In this document: piece after piece, positions 8,010-17,876 of the stretch
How the letters are laid out: each line of letters starts with the position of its first letter
Numbering within the stretch: the stretch's first letter is position 1
Assembly (NCBI GenBank): GCA_025362325.1
Contig: JANYGO010000127.1
Coordinates: 1 to 39,144, forward strand
Origin: Cyanobacteriota bacterium
Lineage (GTDB): Bacteria; Cyanobacteriota; Cyanobacteriia; Cyanobacteriales; Microcoleaceae
Direction of reading: 5' to 3'
Length of the DNA stretch: 39,144 nt
The notes under the pieces: generated by a model
The model's input: the letters and a program-made list of their open reading frames with translations, nothing else
Database searches by the model: none
What the model was told of the DNA's origin: nothing
Program-made: the position numbers and the translations under genes

Positions 8010-8067
8010 GTTCGTAGTGTGGACTTTAGTCCGCTCTATGTTGCGGACTAAAGTCCACACTACGAAC
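8010..8067. repeat. intact GTAGTGTGGACTTTAGTCC inverted repeat after urtE
   Basis: Two 25-base arms (8010-8034 and 8043-8067) are perfect inverted copies with an 8-base loop. Each arm contains GTAGTGTGGACTTTAGTCC or its complement. The element lies 33 bases after the urtE stop and may act as a transcription terminator or mRNA end stabiliser, though no U-tract follows. It belongs to the family at 6272, 12505, 12718 and 26403. Confidence 0.85.
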
Positions 8068-8133
8068 GTTACTGATAGCGGTCGATCGACCGGACATGGT
8101 ATGATTTACATTCTGGAACTTATCAATATCTAA

Positions 8134-8196
8134 GAAACCGGGTTTTTTTGGGGATTGGGGGATTTGATGCAGTTGCTTGGTAAAAAACCCGGTTTC
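8134..8196. repeat. GAAACCGGGTTTTTT inverted repeat, possible bidirectional terminator
   Basis: GAAACCGGGTTTTTT (8134-8148) and AAAAAACCCGGTTTC (8182-8196) are perfect 15-base inverted arms around a G-rich loop. Both arms carry A or T runs, and the element sits between the convergent urtE and pentapeptide-repeat genes. A role as a terminator for both is plausible. A looser relative (GAAACCCAG...AAAGGGTTTC) lies at about 18555-18586. Confidence 0.7.
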
Positions 8197-8216
8197 AGCC
8201 TCTAGAAAAAATTCTG

Positions 8217-8924
8217 TTATTGCTTTTTGCTGCCGTCTGGCATTGTTGTACCTCCCATGCTGGCTCGATCGATACTAGCGCCATCTATATTAGCATTGCG
8301 GAGGTTGGCATTTGACAGGTTGGCGTCTCTGAGGTCGGAAAATCGCAAATCTGCGCCGTCTAAATTGGTTCCTGTCAAGTTGGCTTTTCTGAGGTTGGTG
8401 TTGCTGATTCTGGCTCCGATTAATTCGGCGCCGCTTAAGTCTGCGCGAGCTAGGTTGGTGTTGACAAAATCTGAGATCTCGAAACGGCTGCCGCTGAGGT
8501 TGGCGTCTGATAAATCTGCTCCTGTGACGATCGCATTTTTTAAGCGAAGGTTAATTAATTTTACGGCTCGGAGGTCGCAGCGGGCGCAACTTTGAGTTAG
8601 CAGCAGTGTTTCGACGTTGGCGTTGATTTGGTCAATTTCTTGCTGGGAGAATTTTTCGGCAAATTCGGGGGAGACGTAGCCTAGTTTTTTGGGATCGTCT
8701 GCTTTTGGTTGGGGTGTTGGTGTTTGGGGTGTTGGTGGTTGAGTTGTTGGTGGTTGGAGTGTTGGTGGTTGGGGTATTTGTGGTTGGATGATTTGTGGTT
8801 GAGGTGTTTCTGGTTGGGATGTTGGTGTTTGGGCGATCGCTCTTAGTTGCAGTCCCGCCTTCCGATATTCTAGAGTTGCGGCAAAAATTAGCAGGGCGAT
8901 CGAAAATATTGTGATTTTTTTCAT
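8217..8924 (-). CDS. secreted or membrane-anchored pentapeptide-repeat protein
   Basis: The product has about 235 residues from the ATG at 8924. The frame extends 18 codons further upstream, but MKKITIFSIALLIFAATLE at the chosen start is a normal signal peptide or anchor. Next comes a Pro/Gln/Thr-rich linker (about 35-75) made of PQ-PT repeats. A short domain containing QSCARCDL follows, and then about 18 A(D/N)Lxx pentapeptide repeats (ANLSGS, ADLSGA, ANLTGT, ADLRFS, ANLRNA), predicted to form a right-handed quadrilateral beta-helix. Such proteins are abundant in cyanobacteria and their roles are mostly unknown. The Pro-rich linker is encoded by imperfect tandem DNA repeats and is likely to vary in length between strains. 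Confidence 0.85.
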   Translation of the reverse strand: MKKITIFSIALLIFAATLEYRKAGLQLRAIAQTPTSQPETPQPQIIQPQIPQPPTLQPPTTQPPTPQTPTPQPKADDPKKLGYVSPEFAEKFSQQEIDQINANVETLLLTQSCARCDLRAVKLINLRLKNAIVTGADLSDANLSGSRFEISDFVNTNLARADLSGAELIGARISNTNLRKANLTGTNLDGADLRFSDLRDANLSNANLRNANIDGASIDRASMGGTTMPDGSKKQ

Positions 8925-9005
8925 AATTTTTTTGCAAATATACCATTCATATTGTATTGCGTGGTGCGCATTAAGCAAGAAAGGTGTACCATAAACACCC
9001 TAAGT

Positions 9006-9476
9006 TTAAGTAAATAGATCCAAATTTAGATAAAAAACTTCGGAACCGTCGGGTGCGCGAATCAACTTTTCTATTACTAAAGGTAGTTGCTGTTTGCGGT
9101 ACAATTCTGGAATTTCGCAGAAACTTTCTTCGCTAATTTCTAAAATCTTCGGCATATCAGGAATGGGAATTCCCAAGCGAGCGCTCTTATTTAAGCTGCA
9201 AACAATCAAGTAGTTGCAGTCAGCAATGCTCCGACTGCTGGGAAATATTGTGGATAAATTTATCAGGGTAATCAGTTCTTCTTGGTGCCGCACTAAACTT
9301 TGACCGCTATCTAAAAAACCGTAGGGATTAAAGTCTTTGACAACGCGCTGCACTTTTTCTATAGGAACCGCATAATTAACGTTTCCCAGTTCAAAGGAAA
9401 CAAGTTTTCTCGGAGGCGTTCTGACAGCGCCTTGTTTATTGCTGCGAAAACGGCGATTATAATTTGCGTGAGTCAT
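9006..9476 (-). CDS. CheW-domain protein, last gene of the chemotaxis cluster
   Basis: This 156-residue protein has a CheW-like fold (about 22-155), recognised by LVSFELGNVNYAVPIEKVQRVVKDF, LITLINLSTIFP and LGIPIPDMPKILEI. CheW proteins couple chemoreceptors to CheA. A basic N-terminal extension, NYNRRFRSNKQG, precedes the domain. It lies 148 bases downstream of the CheA hybrid kinase on the same strand, with a spacer of tandem repeats. It is more divergent than the other CheW (17877-18374), with the conserved NLRG replaced by NLST. It may therefore tune CheA activity and not simply duplicate the first adaptor. Confidence 0.85.
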   Translation of the reverse strand: MTHANYNRRFRSNKQGAVRTPPRKLVSFELGNVNYAVPIEKVQRVVKDFNPYGFLDSGQSLVRHQEELITLINLSTIFPSSRSIADCNYLIVCSLNKSARLGIPIPDMPKILEISEESFCEIPELYRKQQLPLVIEKLIRAPDGSEVFYLNLDLFT

Positions 9477-9481
9477 GGGAT

Positions 9482-9604
9482 TTTGGATTGGGGGATTGGC
9501 GATTGGGGGATTGGTAATTGGTAAATCAAAACGGTCGAAGTATTTATCTTCCTAGCTGATGACTGATGACTGATAACTGATGACTGATGACTGATGACTG
9601 ATGA
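9482..9604. repeat. GGATTGGGG repeats and TGATGAC heptamers
   Basis: The spacer between the CheA and second CheW genes holds several ATTGGGGGATTGG units (9483-9523). These are followed by an array of the 7-base unit TGATGAC and its TGATAAC variant (9558-9604). No promoter is evident. Confidence 0.75.
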
Positions 9605-9624
9605 CTTCCGCTCTTGTGGATTAT

Positions 9625-12444
9625 TTAATGTTTGATTAATTTGGGAATAGCTTCTAAAAGTTGGGCTTCGCTGTAAGGTTTGGTGAAATATTGATTGGCA
9701 CCCAATTCCATTGCCATTTGCCGATGTTTTTCGCCGCTGCGGGATGTCAGCATGGCTACGGGAATCTTAGCAAACCGCTGGGTCGATCGCATAGAGCGCA
9801 ATAATTCAAATCCATCCATCCGGGGCATTTCAATATCAACAATCGCCAAACTGCAATCCAGACCGTTTTGCAGCTTTTCCAAAGCATCCAGCCCGTCTTT
9901 AGCCTGCACGACTCGGTAGCGGGCACGAGTCAGCATCAGAGACAGCAACTGCCGAATGGTATAGGAATCGTCCACTACCAAAATCTGGGGTGACTGACTC
10001 GAACTCGGTGCCATATGCGGCGTTGTACCGGACACAGGGGCGATCGAACTATTGACAGCAGAAGGTTGACCCACCAAATCATCCACATCCAAAATAGTTA
10101 CAACTTTGCCGTCCCCCAAAATCGTACTCCCCAAAACCCCGCGAGGCTTGGATAGAGGCGGCGGCAAAGGTTTAACCACAATTTCCTGCTGACCGATCAG
10201 CCGTTCCACCGCTACCGCCAGCATTCCTTCACTAGAAGCCAAAACCAAGACAGGAATGTGGTCTTGGGTCAAAGGGTCAGGAGAGGGAGCATCCGGGCCG
10301 ACGACGCTGTATTCGAGCAAATCTTGCAGCCGCACCAAACGAATAAATTCCTCCCGCCACCACAGCATCGGCTGATTCCCGGCGGTGTGAACTTCCGAAG
10401 CTTTGATGTGGAGAATCTCCTCGACTGCATCCAGCGGCACTGCTATTTTATTATGATCGGTCTTCACCATCAAAGCGTCAGTAATCGACAGCAACAGCGG
10501 CAGCTTGATGATAAAACTCGTACCTTTTCCCAGGCGAGAATCCACCTTCACAGTTCCCCGCACAGTCCGCAAATTCGTTCGCACCACGTCGAGTCCGACT
10601 CCGCGCCCCGAAAGGTCGCTGACCCCTTCTGCGGTGCTGAAACCAGGCCAAAACAGAAAATCGTAGAGTTCGGCAATGGAAAATTCTTGAGCTTGTTCCT
10701 CTGTCGCTAAACCTTTGTTGACAACTTTGCGGCGGATGATTTCCGGGTCAATGCCTTTGCCGTCATCGGCGACAGTAATAATAGTTTGGCCGCCTTGGTG
10801 GCGGGCTGCTATTTCAATTTGACCGCTGGCGGGCTTACCTGTGGCTTGCCGAACTTCGGGCATTTCGATGCCGTGGTCGAAAGCGTTTCTCACTAAGTGT
10901 ATTAAGGGGTCGCGCAAAGCGTCGAGCAAACTTTCGTCAATTTTGGTATCCCTTCCCACTAACAGCAGGTTGACATCTTTATCGTAGGTGAGGCACATAT
11001 CTCGAAGCGCCCTGGGTAAGTGATCTACGGCGCGGCTGAAACTCACGACTCGCAACTGCATGACGCGGCTGCGGAGTTGTTCGGTAATACGGCGCAGTTG
11101 GTCGGTACTGCGCTCGAATTTCATGGCTAGGAGGTCTAATTTGGTGGCGGATTGTGAAATTGCTTGGGCGGTTTCGATGACTTCAGAGGCTGTAGAGTGG
11201 AACTCTGTATAACGATCCATCTCTAAGATATCGAAGTGAGTATGGGCGATCGAGGATTTGCTATTAGCAATCAGTGGAAATTCTATTTCAGATGCTGCAA
11301 GTTTTTGTAATCCCGAATTGCCGTTTCCCCCTCTCCAATCTGCAAAACTCAGTCTGTCGTATTCTTCGCGCAACTGGCCGCCGAATTGGTTCAAATCTAC
11401 GATACTGCGGCGGATGCGCTTGACTTCGCCGCGCAGTTCGGATTCTTGAAGTTCCAAATTTGTACGGTTGATGACTAATTCTCCGACTAGATTTACCAAT
11501 TCTGTTAAGCGTTCTAAGTCTACGCGGATTGTTGGTCTTTGCGGGTTGGGAACTGGATTTAGAGTGGGAGTTTTGGAGAGTTGAGGATGAGGTGAGTGAG
11601 GGGTTTCCGATGTTTTGGATATTTCTACTTCTGATGCGTTTTCGGCGGGTGCGGGGGAGATTTGGGGGAGTTCGATCGCCCTTCCGTCTAATAGTTGCTG
11701 GCGTGCGGTTTGCAAATTTTGGGCGATCGCCCAACCCTCGGACTGGAGGCGTTCTAAAGTCAAGTCTGGAAAATCGATCAAATCTCTCAGGGGTGCAGCG
11801 ACTTTCCCAAAATCGGGCAATTGCAGCATTCCAGCCAAGCCGGAGAGTTGATAATAAACCTGGTTGAGGGCGGTGACGCTTTTTGCTAAATCTGCCTCAG
11901 AAGCTTGGGAAAGTTCGGTTTCCAGGCGATTGAAGATTGGCGGCAATTCGTGTTCAAAAATCAGTTTTAGGGTTTCCGGGGCTGCCGATCGACTAGCTGC
12001 GGGAACTGGTGGCGGTTCTGGTTTGCCGTACTTGGCCTCGAACTCGCCGTGAATTTGGGCGATCGCCTCCAAGTTTTCCGTTTGATCTGGAGTGATGATA
12101 TCCGAGTGCTGAATGGATTCGGTCGAAATTTTTTTGAGAGTATCCACCCCTTGCAGCAAAACAGTTACAGTAGCCGGTTCCAGGGCCGACAAGTCCGTGC
12201 GATCGCGCAAAATGACAAAACAGTCCTCCAGCGTGTGAGCAGCCGCCGACACGTTTTGAAACCCCAACATCGAGCCCGCACCTTTAATCGAGTGAGCGCC
12301 CCGAAACATTTCTTTAACAGCAGCCTGTCGCCCTTTCAAATCTGCGCCTTCCATCGCCAGCAGGTGAGTCTCCATTGACTGAAGAAACTCTTGGGTTTCT
12401 GCGGTAAAAGCATCTATTAATTCGTTTAAATCATCGTCATTCAT
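9625..12444 (-). CDS. CheA-type hybrid histidine kinase with C-terminal receiver
   Basis: This 939-residue kinase is of the chemotaxis/twitching-motility class (PixL/PilL-like). The HPt domain (about 1-110) has its phosphorylated histidine at His51 in FRGAHSIKGAGS. A variable linker with an additional helical segment (about 150-310) follows. The dimerisation region begins at TIRVDLERLTELVNLVGELVINR. The ATPase domain shows HLVRNAFDHGIE (N box), VADDGKGID (G1) and GRGVGLDVV (G2). A CheW-like domain spans about 655-790, and the receiver domain (821-939) has Asp870 in AIVDIEMPRMDG and Lys922 in FTKPYSE. This architecture relays a receptor signal to a CheY. The gene lies between the giant receptor gene and a second CheW gene on the same strand. 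Confidence 0.94.
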   Translation of the reverse strand: MNDDDLNELIDAFTAETQEFLQSMETHLLAMEGADLKGRQAAVKEMFRGAHSIKGAGSMLGFQNVSAAAHTLEDCFVILRDRTDLSALEPATVTVLLQGVDTLKKISTESIQHSDIITPDQTENLEAIAQIHGEFEAKYGKPEPPPVPAASRSAAPETLKLIFEHELPPIFNRLETELSQASEADLAKSVTALNQVYYQLSGLAGMLQLPDFGKVAAPLRDLIDFPDLTLERLQSEGWAIAQNLQTARQQLLDGRAIELPQISPAPAENASEVEISKTSETPHSPHPQLSKTPTLNPVPNPQRPTIRVDLERLTELVNLVGELVINRTNLELQESELRGEVKRIRRSIVDLNQFGGQLREEYDRLSFADWRGGNGNSGLQKLAASEIEFPLIANSKSSIAHTHFDILEMDRYTEFHSTASEVIETAQAISQSATKLDLLAMKFERSTDQLRRITEQLRSRVMQLRVVSFSRAVDHLPRALRDMCLTYDKDVNLLLVGRDTKIDESLLDALRDPLIHLVRNAFDHGIEMPEVRQATGKPASGQIEIAARHQGGQTIITVADDGKGIDPEIIRRKVVNKGLATEEQAQEFSIAELYDFLFWPGFSTAEGVSDLSGRGVGLDVVRTNLRTVRGTVKVDSRLGKGTSFIIKLPLLLSITDALMVKTDHNKIAVPLDAVEEILHIKASEVHTAGNQPMLWWREEFIRLVRLQDLLEYSVVGPDAPSPDPLTQDHIPVLVLASSEGMLAVAVERLIGQQEIVVKPLPPPLSKPRGVLGSTILGDGKVVTILDVDDLVGQPSAVNSSIAPVSGTTPHMAPSSSQSPQILVVDDSYTIRQLLSLMLTRARYRVVQAKDGLDALEKLQNGLDCSLAIVDIEMPRMDGFELLRSMRSTQRFAKIPVAMLTSRSGEKHRQMAMELGANQYFTKPYSEAQLLEAIPKLIKH

Positions 12445-12504
12445 ATTAAATTAGTCATTAGTTAGCGGTCATATCTTGTCCGGTCAATTGACGGATCTAA
12501 AATG

Positions 12505-12563
12505 GGTTCGTAGTGCGGACTTTAGTCCGCAATAAGAGCGGACTGAAGTCCGCACTACGAACC
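12505..12563. repeat. GTAGTGCGGACTTTAGTCC inverted repeat
   Basis: Arms of 26 bases (12505-12530 and 12538-12563) pair along their whole length, with one G-T pair and a 7-base loop. The variable base in the arm is C (paired with G), where the copy at 8010 has T-A and the copy at 26403 has A-T. A run of T follows the right arm. Confidence 0.85.
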
Positions 12564-12600
12564 TTTTTTAATCGATCGCAGATGATATCATTAGTTGGTG

Positions 12601-12658
12601 GGGGCGGGTTTATGCAGATTGTCGGTGGGAATTAAAGATTTTTGGTGAACCCGCCCCT
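12601..12658. repeat. GGGGCGGGTT inverted repeat
   Basis: GGGGCGGGTT (12601-12610) and AACCCGCCCC (12649-12658) are inverted arms about 38 bases apart, followed by CTACGG. The same arms recur in the pstS-pstC spacer at 30846-30902, with a different central sequence. Confidence 0.75.
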
Positions 12659-12717
12659 ACGGAATTGTGGTATTTAACCGGATTTAACATGATCAATGAC
12701 CAATGACCAATGACTAA

Positions 12718-12741
12718 GGACTAAAGTCCTCACTACAAACC
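12718..12741. repeat. half copy of the GTAGTGAGGACTTTAGTCC repeat
   Basis: Only the right arm, GGACTAAAGTCCTCACTAC followed by AAACC, is present, joined to CAATGAC heptamers on its left. No matching left arm was found nearby. It probably derives from a full copy by deletion. Confidence 0.7.
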
Positions 12742-12753
12742 TTTGACTAATAA

Positions 12754-15700
12754 CTAACTGCGGAAATTTGCCACAGACTTTTGCAATTTTTCAACAGAAC
12801 CGGACAAATCATCTAAAGATGCCTTAACATCCGAACCCTTTTGTGCAGTCGTATTCGCAATCTCATTGACTTGCTGCATACTGTTAGAAATTTCTTCAGC
12901 CGAAACAGTTTGCTTCGCCGAGGCGCGAGTAATATTCTGCACCAAAGCATTCATTTCTCGACTAACTTCGATGATGGCATTCAGGTGAGTTTTAGCTTCG
13001 CTGGCTAGTTTAGTGCCTTCGACTACCTCCAAAGTTCCCGATTCCATTGCTTTCATCACGCGACTGATTTCTTCTTGAATTGTACCGACAATTTCGGAGA
13101 TTTCCTCCGTCGCACCTGCCGATCGTTCTGCCAACTTCCGCACTTCTTCGGCGACAACTGCAAAACCCAAACCTTGTTCGCCGGCGCGGGCGGCTTCAAT
13201 GGTAGCATTGAGAGCTAACAAATTCGTTTGGGATGCAAGTTGAGAAATAGAAGTAACAATTTTGCCGATTTGTTGGGAAGATTCGCCCAAGCGCTTCATC
13301 ATTTTTGAGGTAGAGGCGATCGTCAATCGGAGCCCGTTAATGCCTTCGACAGCGCGATCGACCGCCATACCGCCGACTTCAGCAGTGTGAGAAGACTGCT
13401 GGGCGACTGTTTCAGCCCGCACCGAAACATCTCGCACGTCGCGGATCGAATTCACAATCCGCTCGATTTCCCGCATGATCGCAGATATTTTTGTTGCTTG
13501 AACTTCCGCCTGTTGGGTGAGTTGGCTGGTATTGCTGATTGACTCGCCGGTGGCAGATGTTACCTGTTCGGCTAAAGTTTGAATCCCCGTTACCACCTTC
13601 CGCAGAGAACCGATTAAGAAGTTAAAAGAGTCGGCGACAGCACCTAAAACATCGTTAGTCACTTCCGCCCTGACTGTCAAATCGCCTTGAGCCGCGCCTT
13701 TAATTTCTCCCAACAATTTGAGGACTTGCTGCGTCATCGAATCAGCTTCAGCTTTGCGTTCTGCGGCCAATTTTTCCAGTCGTTCTTCTGCCTCTTTGCG
13801 CTCGGTGATGTCAAAGCGGATGGCGATATATTTGACTATTGTGCCGCTGGTATCGAATATGGGGGCTATCGTCGAATCTACCCAATAAAATGAGCCATTT
13901 TTAGACAGATTTTTGATTTCTCCTTTCCACACCAAACCGCGAGAAAGTGTCAGCCACATTTCTTGAAAAAATGATTTGGGATGATAGCCGGAATTGATTA
14001 GCCGGTGGTTGCGGTGCAGGAGTTCTCCCATGCTGTAACCGGATATTTCAGTGAATCTGTCGTTGGCGTAGGTAATCATGCCTTTGGGGTCAGTTTCGCT
14101 GACGATCGCAGCTTCGTCTAGGGCATTTTGCCGCGTTTTGAGTTCTTGCAGCAAACGTTGCTGTGTCTCGGCCAACTGCTGCATCTGCTGCTGGGATGCT
14201 TTTTCCTGGGTGACGTTGCGGCAAACGACTACACCGCCTTTGAGGGCGCCGGTTTCGTCTTTGAGCGGCCGGCCGTTAACTTTTACCCACAGGCCATCAG
14301 GCTTGGCTGCGTGCCTGGTGAACAGCTCTATGTCGTCAACTGATTCTCCTCGAATTGTCCGCGATAAAGGTATGTCGGCTGCGGGATAGGGAGTGACTGC
14401 ATCGGGCAAAAATAAACCGTATTTTGCCGACCACTCATCGGGGAGAGTGTCTGTAGAACCCATGCCAAAGATATCTTCAGCGGCGGGGTTGAACAGGAGA
14501 AAATTGCCTTTTTCGTCGGCAGCAACTACGCCATCGGTGATGTTGTCAATTAGCAGTTGCAAAAGATTGCTTTGTTCCCTGAATTCGGCTTCGGAACGGG
14601 CTAATTGTGATGTTGTTTGTTGTAATTGAGCAATTGCGTGTTTGCTTTCGGTAATGTCGCGAGCGACTGCATACATAATCTTTTCTTCGGCTAAAGGTCG
14701 CGTTTTCCACGAGAGCCATTTGTAGGAACCGTCTTTGCAGCGGTAGCGATTTTCAAAAGCCATTACTTCGACGCCGCTGGCTATTTTGGCCATTTCTGCT
14801 AAGGTTTTTTCGCGATCGTCTGGATGGACGAAATCGAGAAAAGATCGCTCTTGCAGTTCTTCTGGCCTGTAGCCGATCGTGCTTTCCCAAGCGGGATTGA
14901 CGCGCTTGAATTTGCTTTCAAAATCTGCTATGCACAGCAAGTCGAGAGACAGGGTGAAAAACCGATCGCGCTCTGCTTCGGCTTTTTTGCGATCGGTAAT
15001 TTCTACTGCTACTCCGCCGACGCCGATCGGCTTGCCGTCCTCACCGGGCAAAGGAAAGTAAGACGCCAGCCAATCTCGAATCGCGCCCGATTGGTTGACA
15101 GTTGTACCCGACACCTCAATGTTTAAAAACGGTTCGTTGGTGGCGAGAATCTGCTGCAACATCGGCTGTAGGGTATGAACCATTTCGGGTACAACTTCCC
15201 TCACCGTTTTGCCGAGGTGTTCGGCAACTGATGCACCGGTAGTTTCGGCCAATTGCTCGTTGACTTGCACGAACCGCAAATGGTCGTCAAAGATAAACAT
15301 TGATGCCGGGGCGGCTGCGAAAAATGCGTCAAAGCGGGCTTGACGCAAAGCGAGTTCTCGTTCTAGGTTTTTGCGATCGCTGATGTCGCGAGCTTCTGGA
15401 ATTAGGAGCACGACTTTGCCGCTGTCGTCTTTGATGGGTTTTAGGGAGAAGTCCACAGTCATCACAGCACCTCCAGCAACCAGCACGTCGGCTTCGTAGC
15501 GGACAAATTCGCCGGCGGCGGCTGTGACGACTGCAGCTTCAACTTTTTGCTTGGCTTCTGGGGAAATCTGCCACCACAGATTGTCGGCAAACTGAGTACC
15601 CACGAAGTCTTCGCGCCCGAGTCCGGCGGCTGTCATGGCTGTTTGGTTGGCTTCCAAAACGGTGCCGTCGGGTTCTAGCAGCCCGACTAATTGGAACGAT

Positions 15701-17742
15701 TGGTCGAAAATGGCTCGGAACAGTCTTTCGCGATCGCGCAGCATTTCTTCTGCCCGCTTGCGATCGCGAATGTCGCGGGTAACATTTGCTACGCCTACAG
15801 CTTCGCCTGTTTCTGGGTCTTTGACGGTAAATAAGGTAAAGTCAACGGGAATGTTTTCGCCGGTTTGAAAGTTTCTCAACCGGAATTCGCCCTGCCACAA
15901 GCCATCTCGCACGGTAGCAGGCATAATCTCTTCTATGAGTATTTTCGCGTCTTCCTTCGAGAAGCAGTCAAATATACTTTTGCTTTTGACTTCTTCAATA
16001 TTTTGAAGTCCGACTAGCTTCATTCCAGCCGGATTCAGGTATGTTGACTGTCCCTCCATTGATGCTAAGCCGATAAAATCTGAGCTGTTTTCGACGATCG
16101 CAATCAATCTTTGGTTTTCGATTTCAGCCAGCTTGCGCGCTGTAATGTCGTTGTTAATTTCTAAAATTGCTTTGGGTTTTCCCTGTTTGTCCCGCTGCAA
16201 AGTCCAGCGGCTAAATACAGTAATTTTGGTGTGGTAATTGGTGGTGTGAATCACTTCTCCTTCCCAATAATCCTGCTGTTCTAGCTGTGCTGAAATTGTT
16301 TCTAAAGGTTGGGAAAATATCGTATCGAACAGGGTGTGAGTAACTTTTTCTAAAGCTTCTTGTTTTTTCCAGCCGTATATTTTTTCAGCGCCTTGGTTCC
16401 AGTAATCAATCGTACCGTCTAGCTCTCGAATAATCAAAGCATCGCTGGCTAGGTCGAGCATTTGCAAGTTCTGCTCCAAGGCTTGCTCCGCGCGCTTGCG
16501 GTTAGCGATGTTGCGGGCGATAGTTGATAGAAATTCAACTTCTCCATTCTGGGATTTGTGAGCAATAATTACTTGAGAAACTGGTATTTCTTCGCCGTCT
16601 AAACTCTGCCAAATTGTCTCGCCGCTCCACACCCCATCTCGGCAAGCTGCGGGGATGCCGACGTTCATAATAGTATCGACACTTTTGGGCGATGTCACGT
16701 CGGAAATGCTGACTTCGGCTAAATTTGCCTCCTCGCCAACTTTTAACATTTCCCTGGCCGCGCGATTGAGATAAATGGTGTGCTGCTGGGAGTCTGTCAT
16801 CCCTACCCAGTCTGTTGTCGCTTCTAAAATTGATTTGAGGCGTAATAGCTGCTGTTCGACTGCGCTGCGATCGCGAATTTCCTGTTCCAATTGTGCGTTA
16901 GTTTGCAATATCTGCTCGGTTCTTTCATTGACTCGCTGCTCTAGTTCTGCTGTTAGCTGCTGCAAGGCCGATTCTGTCTGTTTGATTTGAGTAATATCGC
17001 GACCTTCGGCGAGGATTTGGAATACTTCTCCTGCTTCATTTAATAAAGGTTTAAAGGACAGGTCAATTACTGTCACCTGATTGTTAGCTCCGGTGATTTC
17101 GTATTCTTCTCGGACAAATTTGCCGGCAGAAACTTGTTGGATGTTAGTTTTTAGGCGTTGCTGGTTGGTTGGGGATGATGCCCACCAGGGTGTATGCCAA
17201 AATTTTAGCCCCAGCACTTCTGATGCTTCCAAATCGCCCAACTCCAGCGCTGTTTGATTGGCTTCGATCAGAGTACCGTCTGGTTCCAATAGCGTTATTA
17301 ATTGAAAAGCTCGGTCGAAGATTGCCTGAAATCGCTGGGTAGTTTCGCTGAGTGCAAGTTCAGTGTCTTTTTTAGATTGCAGGATTTGGGTGGAACCTAC
17401 TAATAGACTGTAGCGGTTGGAGAGACTTAAAAAGGCGATCGCCGGAATTACAGTAATCCAATCGGACATAGTTTGCAAAACAGGCGAATGCGGCAATCCT
17501 AAGTGTTCCGCGGCGTGGCCGCTATGCCCGAAGGCACAACTCCAAAATATAAGTGCTGTAACGGTAGCGAAAGTGTCGAAACCGAATTCGCGATTTCGCC
17601 ACAAGCCCAAGGTAATCAGTGAGGCGATCGCAAAGTAACACAAAGAAATGATAGAATTCGCTACACCAATCAGCAGCGGTTGGGAGATGTCAGGTAATGT
17701 CAGGGTGAATGTCGTTGCACAAAAGTAATAGAGAAGCTGCAT
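12754..17742 (-). CDS. giant PAS-rich methyl-accepting chemoreceptor with ethylene-receptor-like membrane sensor
   Basis: This 1662-residue receptor has an N-terminal membrane region (about 20-120) of three hydrophobic helices. Asn29, Tyr36, Cys69 and His73 (CAFGH) match the spacing of Asp25, Tyr32, Cys65 and His69 in the ethylene-binding domain of plant ETR1. Nine PAS/PAC units follow (beginning near 137, 305, 425, 545, 670, 795, 920, 1055 and 1190), with a coiled coil at about 255-305. A HAMP-like segment (about 1325-1380, [22 protein letters not shown]) leads to an MCP signalling domain (about 1390-1662). The hairpin tip of that domain is [30 protein letters not shown]. It should cluster with CheW and activate the neighbouring CheA. 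The C-terminal receptor half resembles PixJ/PilJ-type phototaxis receptors, but no GAF/bilin domain is visible. The ligand is unknown. Confidence 0.92.
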   Translation of the reverse strand: MQLLYYFCATTFTLTLPDISQPLLIGVANSIISLCYFAIASLITLGLWRNREFGFDTFATVTALIFWSCAFGHSGHAAEHLGLPHSPVLQTMSDWITVIPAIAFLSLSNRYSLLVGSTQILQSKKDTELALSETTQRFQAIFDRAFQLITLLEPDGTLIEANQTALELGDLEASEVLGLKFWHTPWWASSPTNQQRLKTNIQQVSAGKFVREEYEITGANNQVTVIDLSFKPLLNEAGEVFQILAEGRDITQIKQTESALQQLTAELEQRVNERTEQILQTNAQLEQEIRDRSAVEQQLLRLKSILEATTDWVGMTDSQQHTIYLNRAAREMLKVGEEANLAEVSISDVTSPKSVDTIMNVGIPAACRDGVWSGETIWQSLDGEEIPVSQVIIAHKSQNGEVEFLSTIARNIANRKRAEQALEQNLQMLDLASDALIIRELDGTIDYWNQGAEKIYGWKKQEALEKVTHTLFDTIFSQPLETISAQLEQQDYWEGEVIHTTNYHTKITVFSRWTLQRDKQGKPKAILEINNDITARKLAEIENQRLIAIVENSSDFIGLASMEGQSTYLNPAGMKLVGLQNIEEVKSKSIFDCFSKEDAKILIEEIMPATVRDGLWQGEFRLRNFQTGENIPVDFTLFTVKDPETGEAVGVANVTRDIRDRKRAEEMLRDRERLFRAIFDQSFQLVGLLEPDGTVLEANQTAMTAAGLGREDFVGTQFADNLWWQISPEAKQKVEAAVVTAAAGEFVRYEADVLVAGGAVMTVDFSLKPIKDDSGKVVLLIPEARDISDRKNLERELALRQARFDAFFAAAPASMFIFDDHLRFVQVNEQLAETTGASVAEHLGKTVREVVPEMVHTLQPMLQQILATNEPFLNIEVSGTTVNQSGAIRDWLASYFPLPGEDGKPIGVGGVAVEITDRKKAEAERDRFFTLSLDLLCIADFESKFKRVNPAWESTIGYRPEELQERSFLDFVHPDDREKTLAEMAKIASGVEVMAFENRYRCKDGSYKWLSWKTRPLAEEKIMYAVARDITESKHAIAQLQQTTSQLARSEAEFREQSNLLQLLIDNITDGVVAADEKGNFLLFNPAAEDIFGMGSTDTLPDEWSAKYGLFLPDAVTPYPAADIPLSRTIRGESVDDIELFTRHAAKPDGLWVKVNGRPLKDETGALKGGVVVCRNVTQEKASQQQMQQLAETQQRLLQELKTRQNALDEAAIVSETDPKGMITYANDRFTEISGYSMGELLHRNHRLINSGYHPKSFFQEMWLTLSRGLVWKGEIKNLSKNGSFYWVDSTIAPIFDTSGTIVKYIAIRFDITERKEAEERLEKLAAERKAEADSMTQQVLKLLGEIKGAAQGDLTVRAEVTNDVLGAVADSFNFLIGSLRKVVTGIQTLAEQVTSATGESISNTSQLTQQAEVQATKISAIMREIERIVNSIRDVRDVSVRAETVAQQSSHTAEVGGMAVDRAVEGINGLRLTIASTSKMMKRLGESSQQIGKIVTSISQLASQTNLLALNATIEAARAGEQGLGFAVVAEEVRKLAERSAGATEEISEIVGTIQEEISRVMKAMESGTLEVVEGTKLASEAKTHLNAIIEVSREMNALVQNITRASAKQTVSAEEISNSMQQVNEIANTTAQKGSDVKASLDDLSGSVEKLQKSVANFRS

Positions 17743-17752
17743 AAGTTAGTGG

Positions 17753-17875
17753 TTATTTGTTATTTGTTATTTGTTATTTGTCAACAGTTAACAGTTAACA
17801 GTTAGTGGTTATTTGTTAACAGTTAACAGTTAACAGTTAACAGTCAACAGTTAACAGTTAACAGTCAACTGTTTA
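17753..17875. repeat. TTATTTG and AACAGTT tandem repeats
   Basis: The whole spacer between the CheW gene and the receptor gene consists of 7-base units: TTATTTG copies (17753-17780) and then AACAGTT/AACAGTC copies (17781-17871). The units read into the stop region of the CheW gene. They belong to the same STRR-like class as the other arrays in the window. Confidence 0.85.
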
Positions 17876-17876
17876 A

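Larger units (their letters stand above)
12445..12753. other. repeat-filled spacer between receptor and CheA genes
   Basis: These 309 bases contain no gene and are almost entirely repeats: an intact GTAGTGCGGACTTTAGTCC inverted repeat (12505-12563), a GGGGCGGGTT/AACCCGCCCC inverted repeat (12601-12658), CAATGAC heptamers (12693-12715) and a half copy of the first family (12718-12741). Co-transcription of the receptor and CheA would have to read through two strong hairpins. Confidence 0.8.

Noticed and set aside
10258-10710. A 150-codon frame on the plus strand inside the CheA gene.
   Set aside because: It is antisense to the well-supported ATPase and CheW domains of the kinase and has no family motifs.
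17753-17875. Possible CRISPR array because of regularly repeated sequence.
   Set aside because: The units are 7 bases long and contiguous, with no spacers; they are short tandem repeats.
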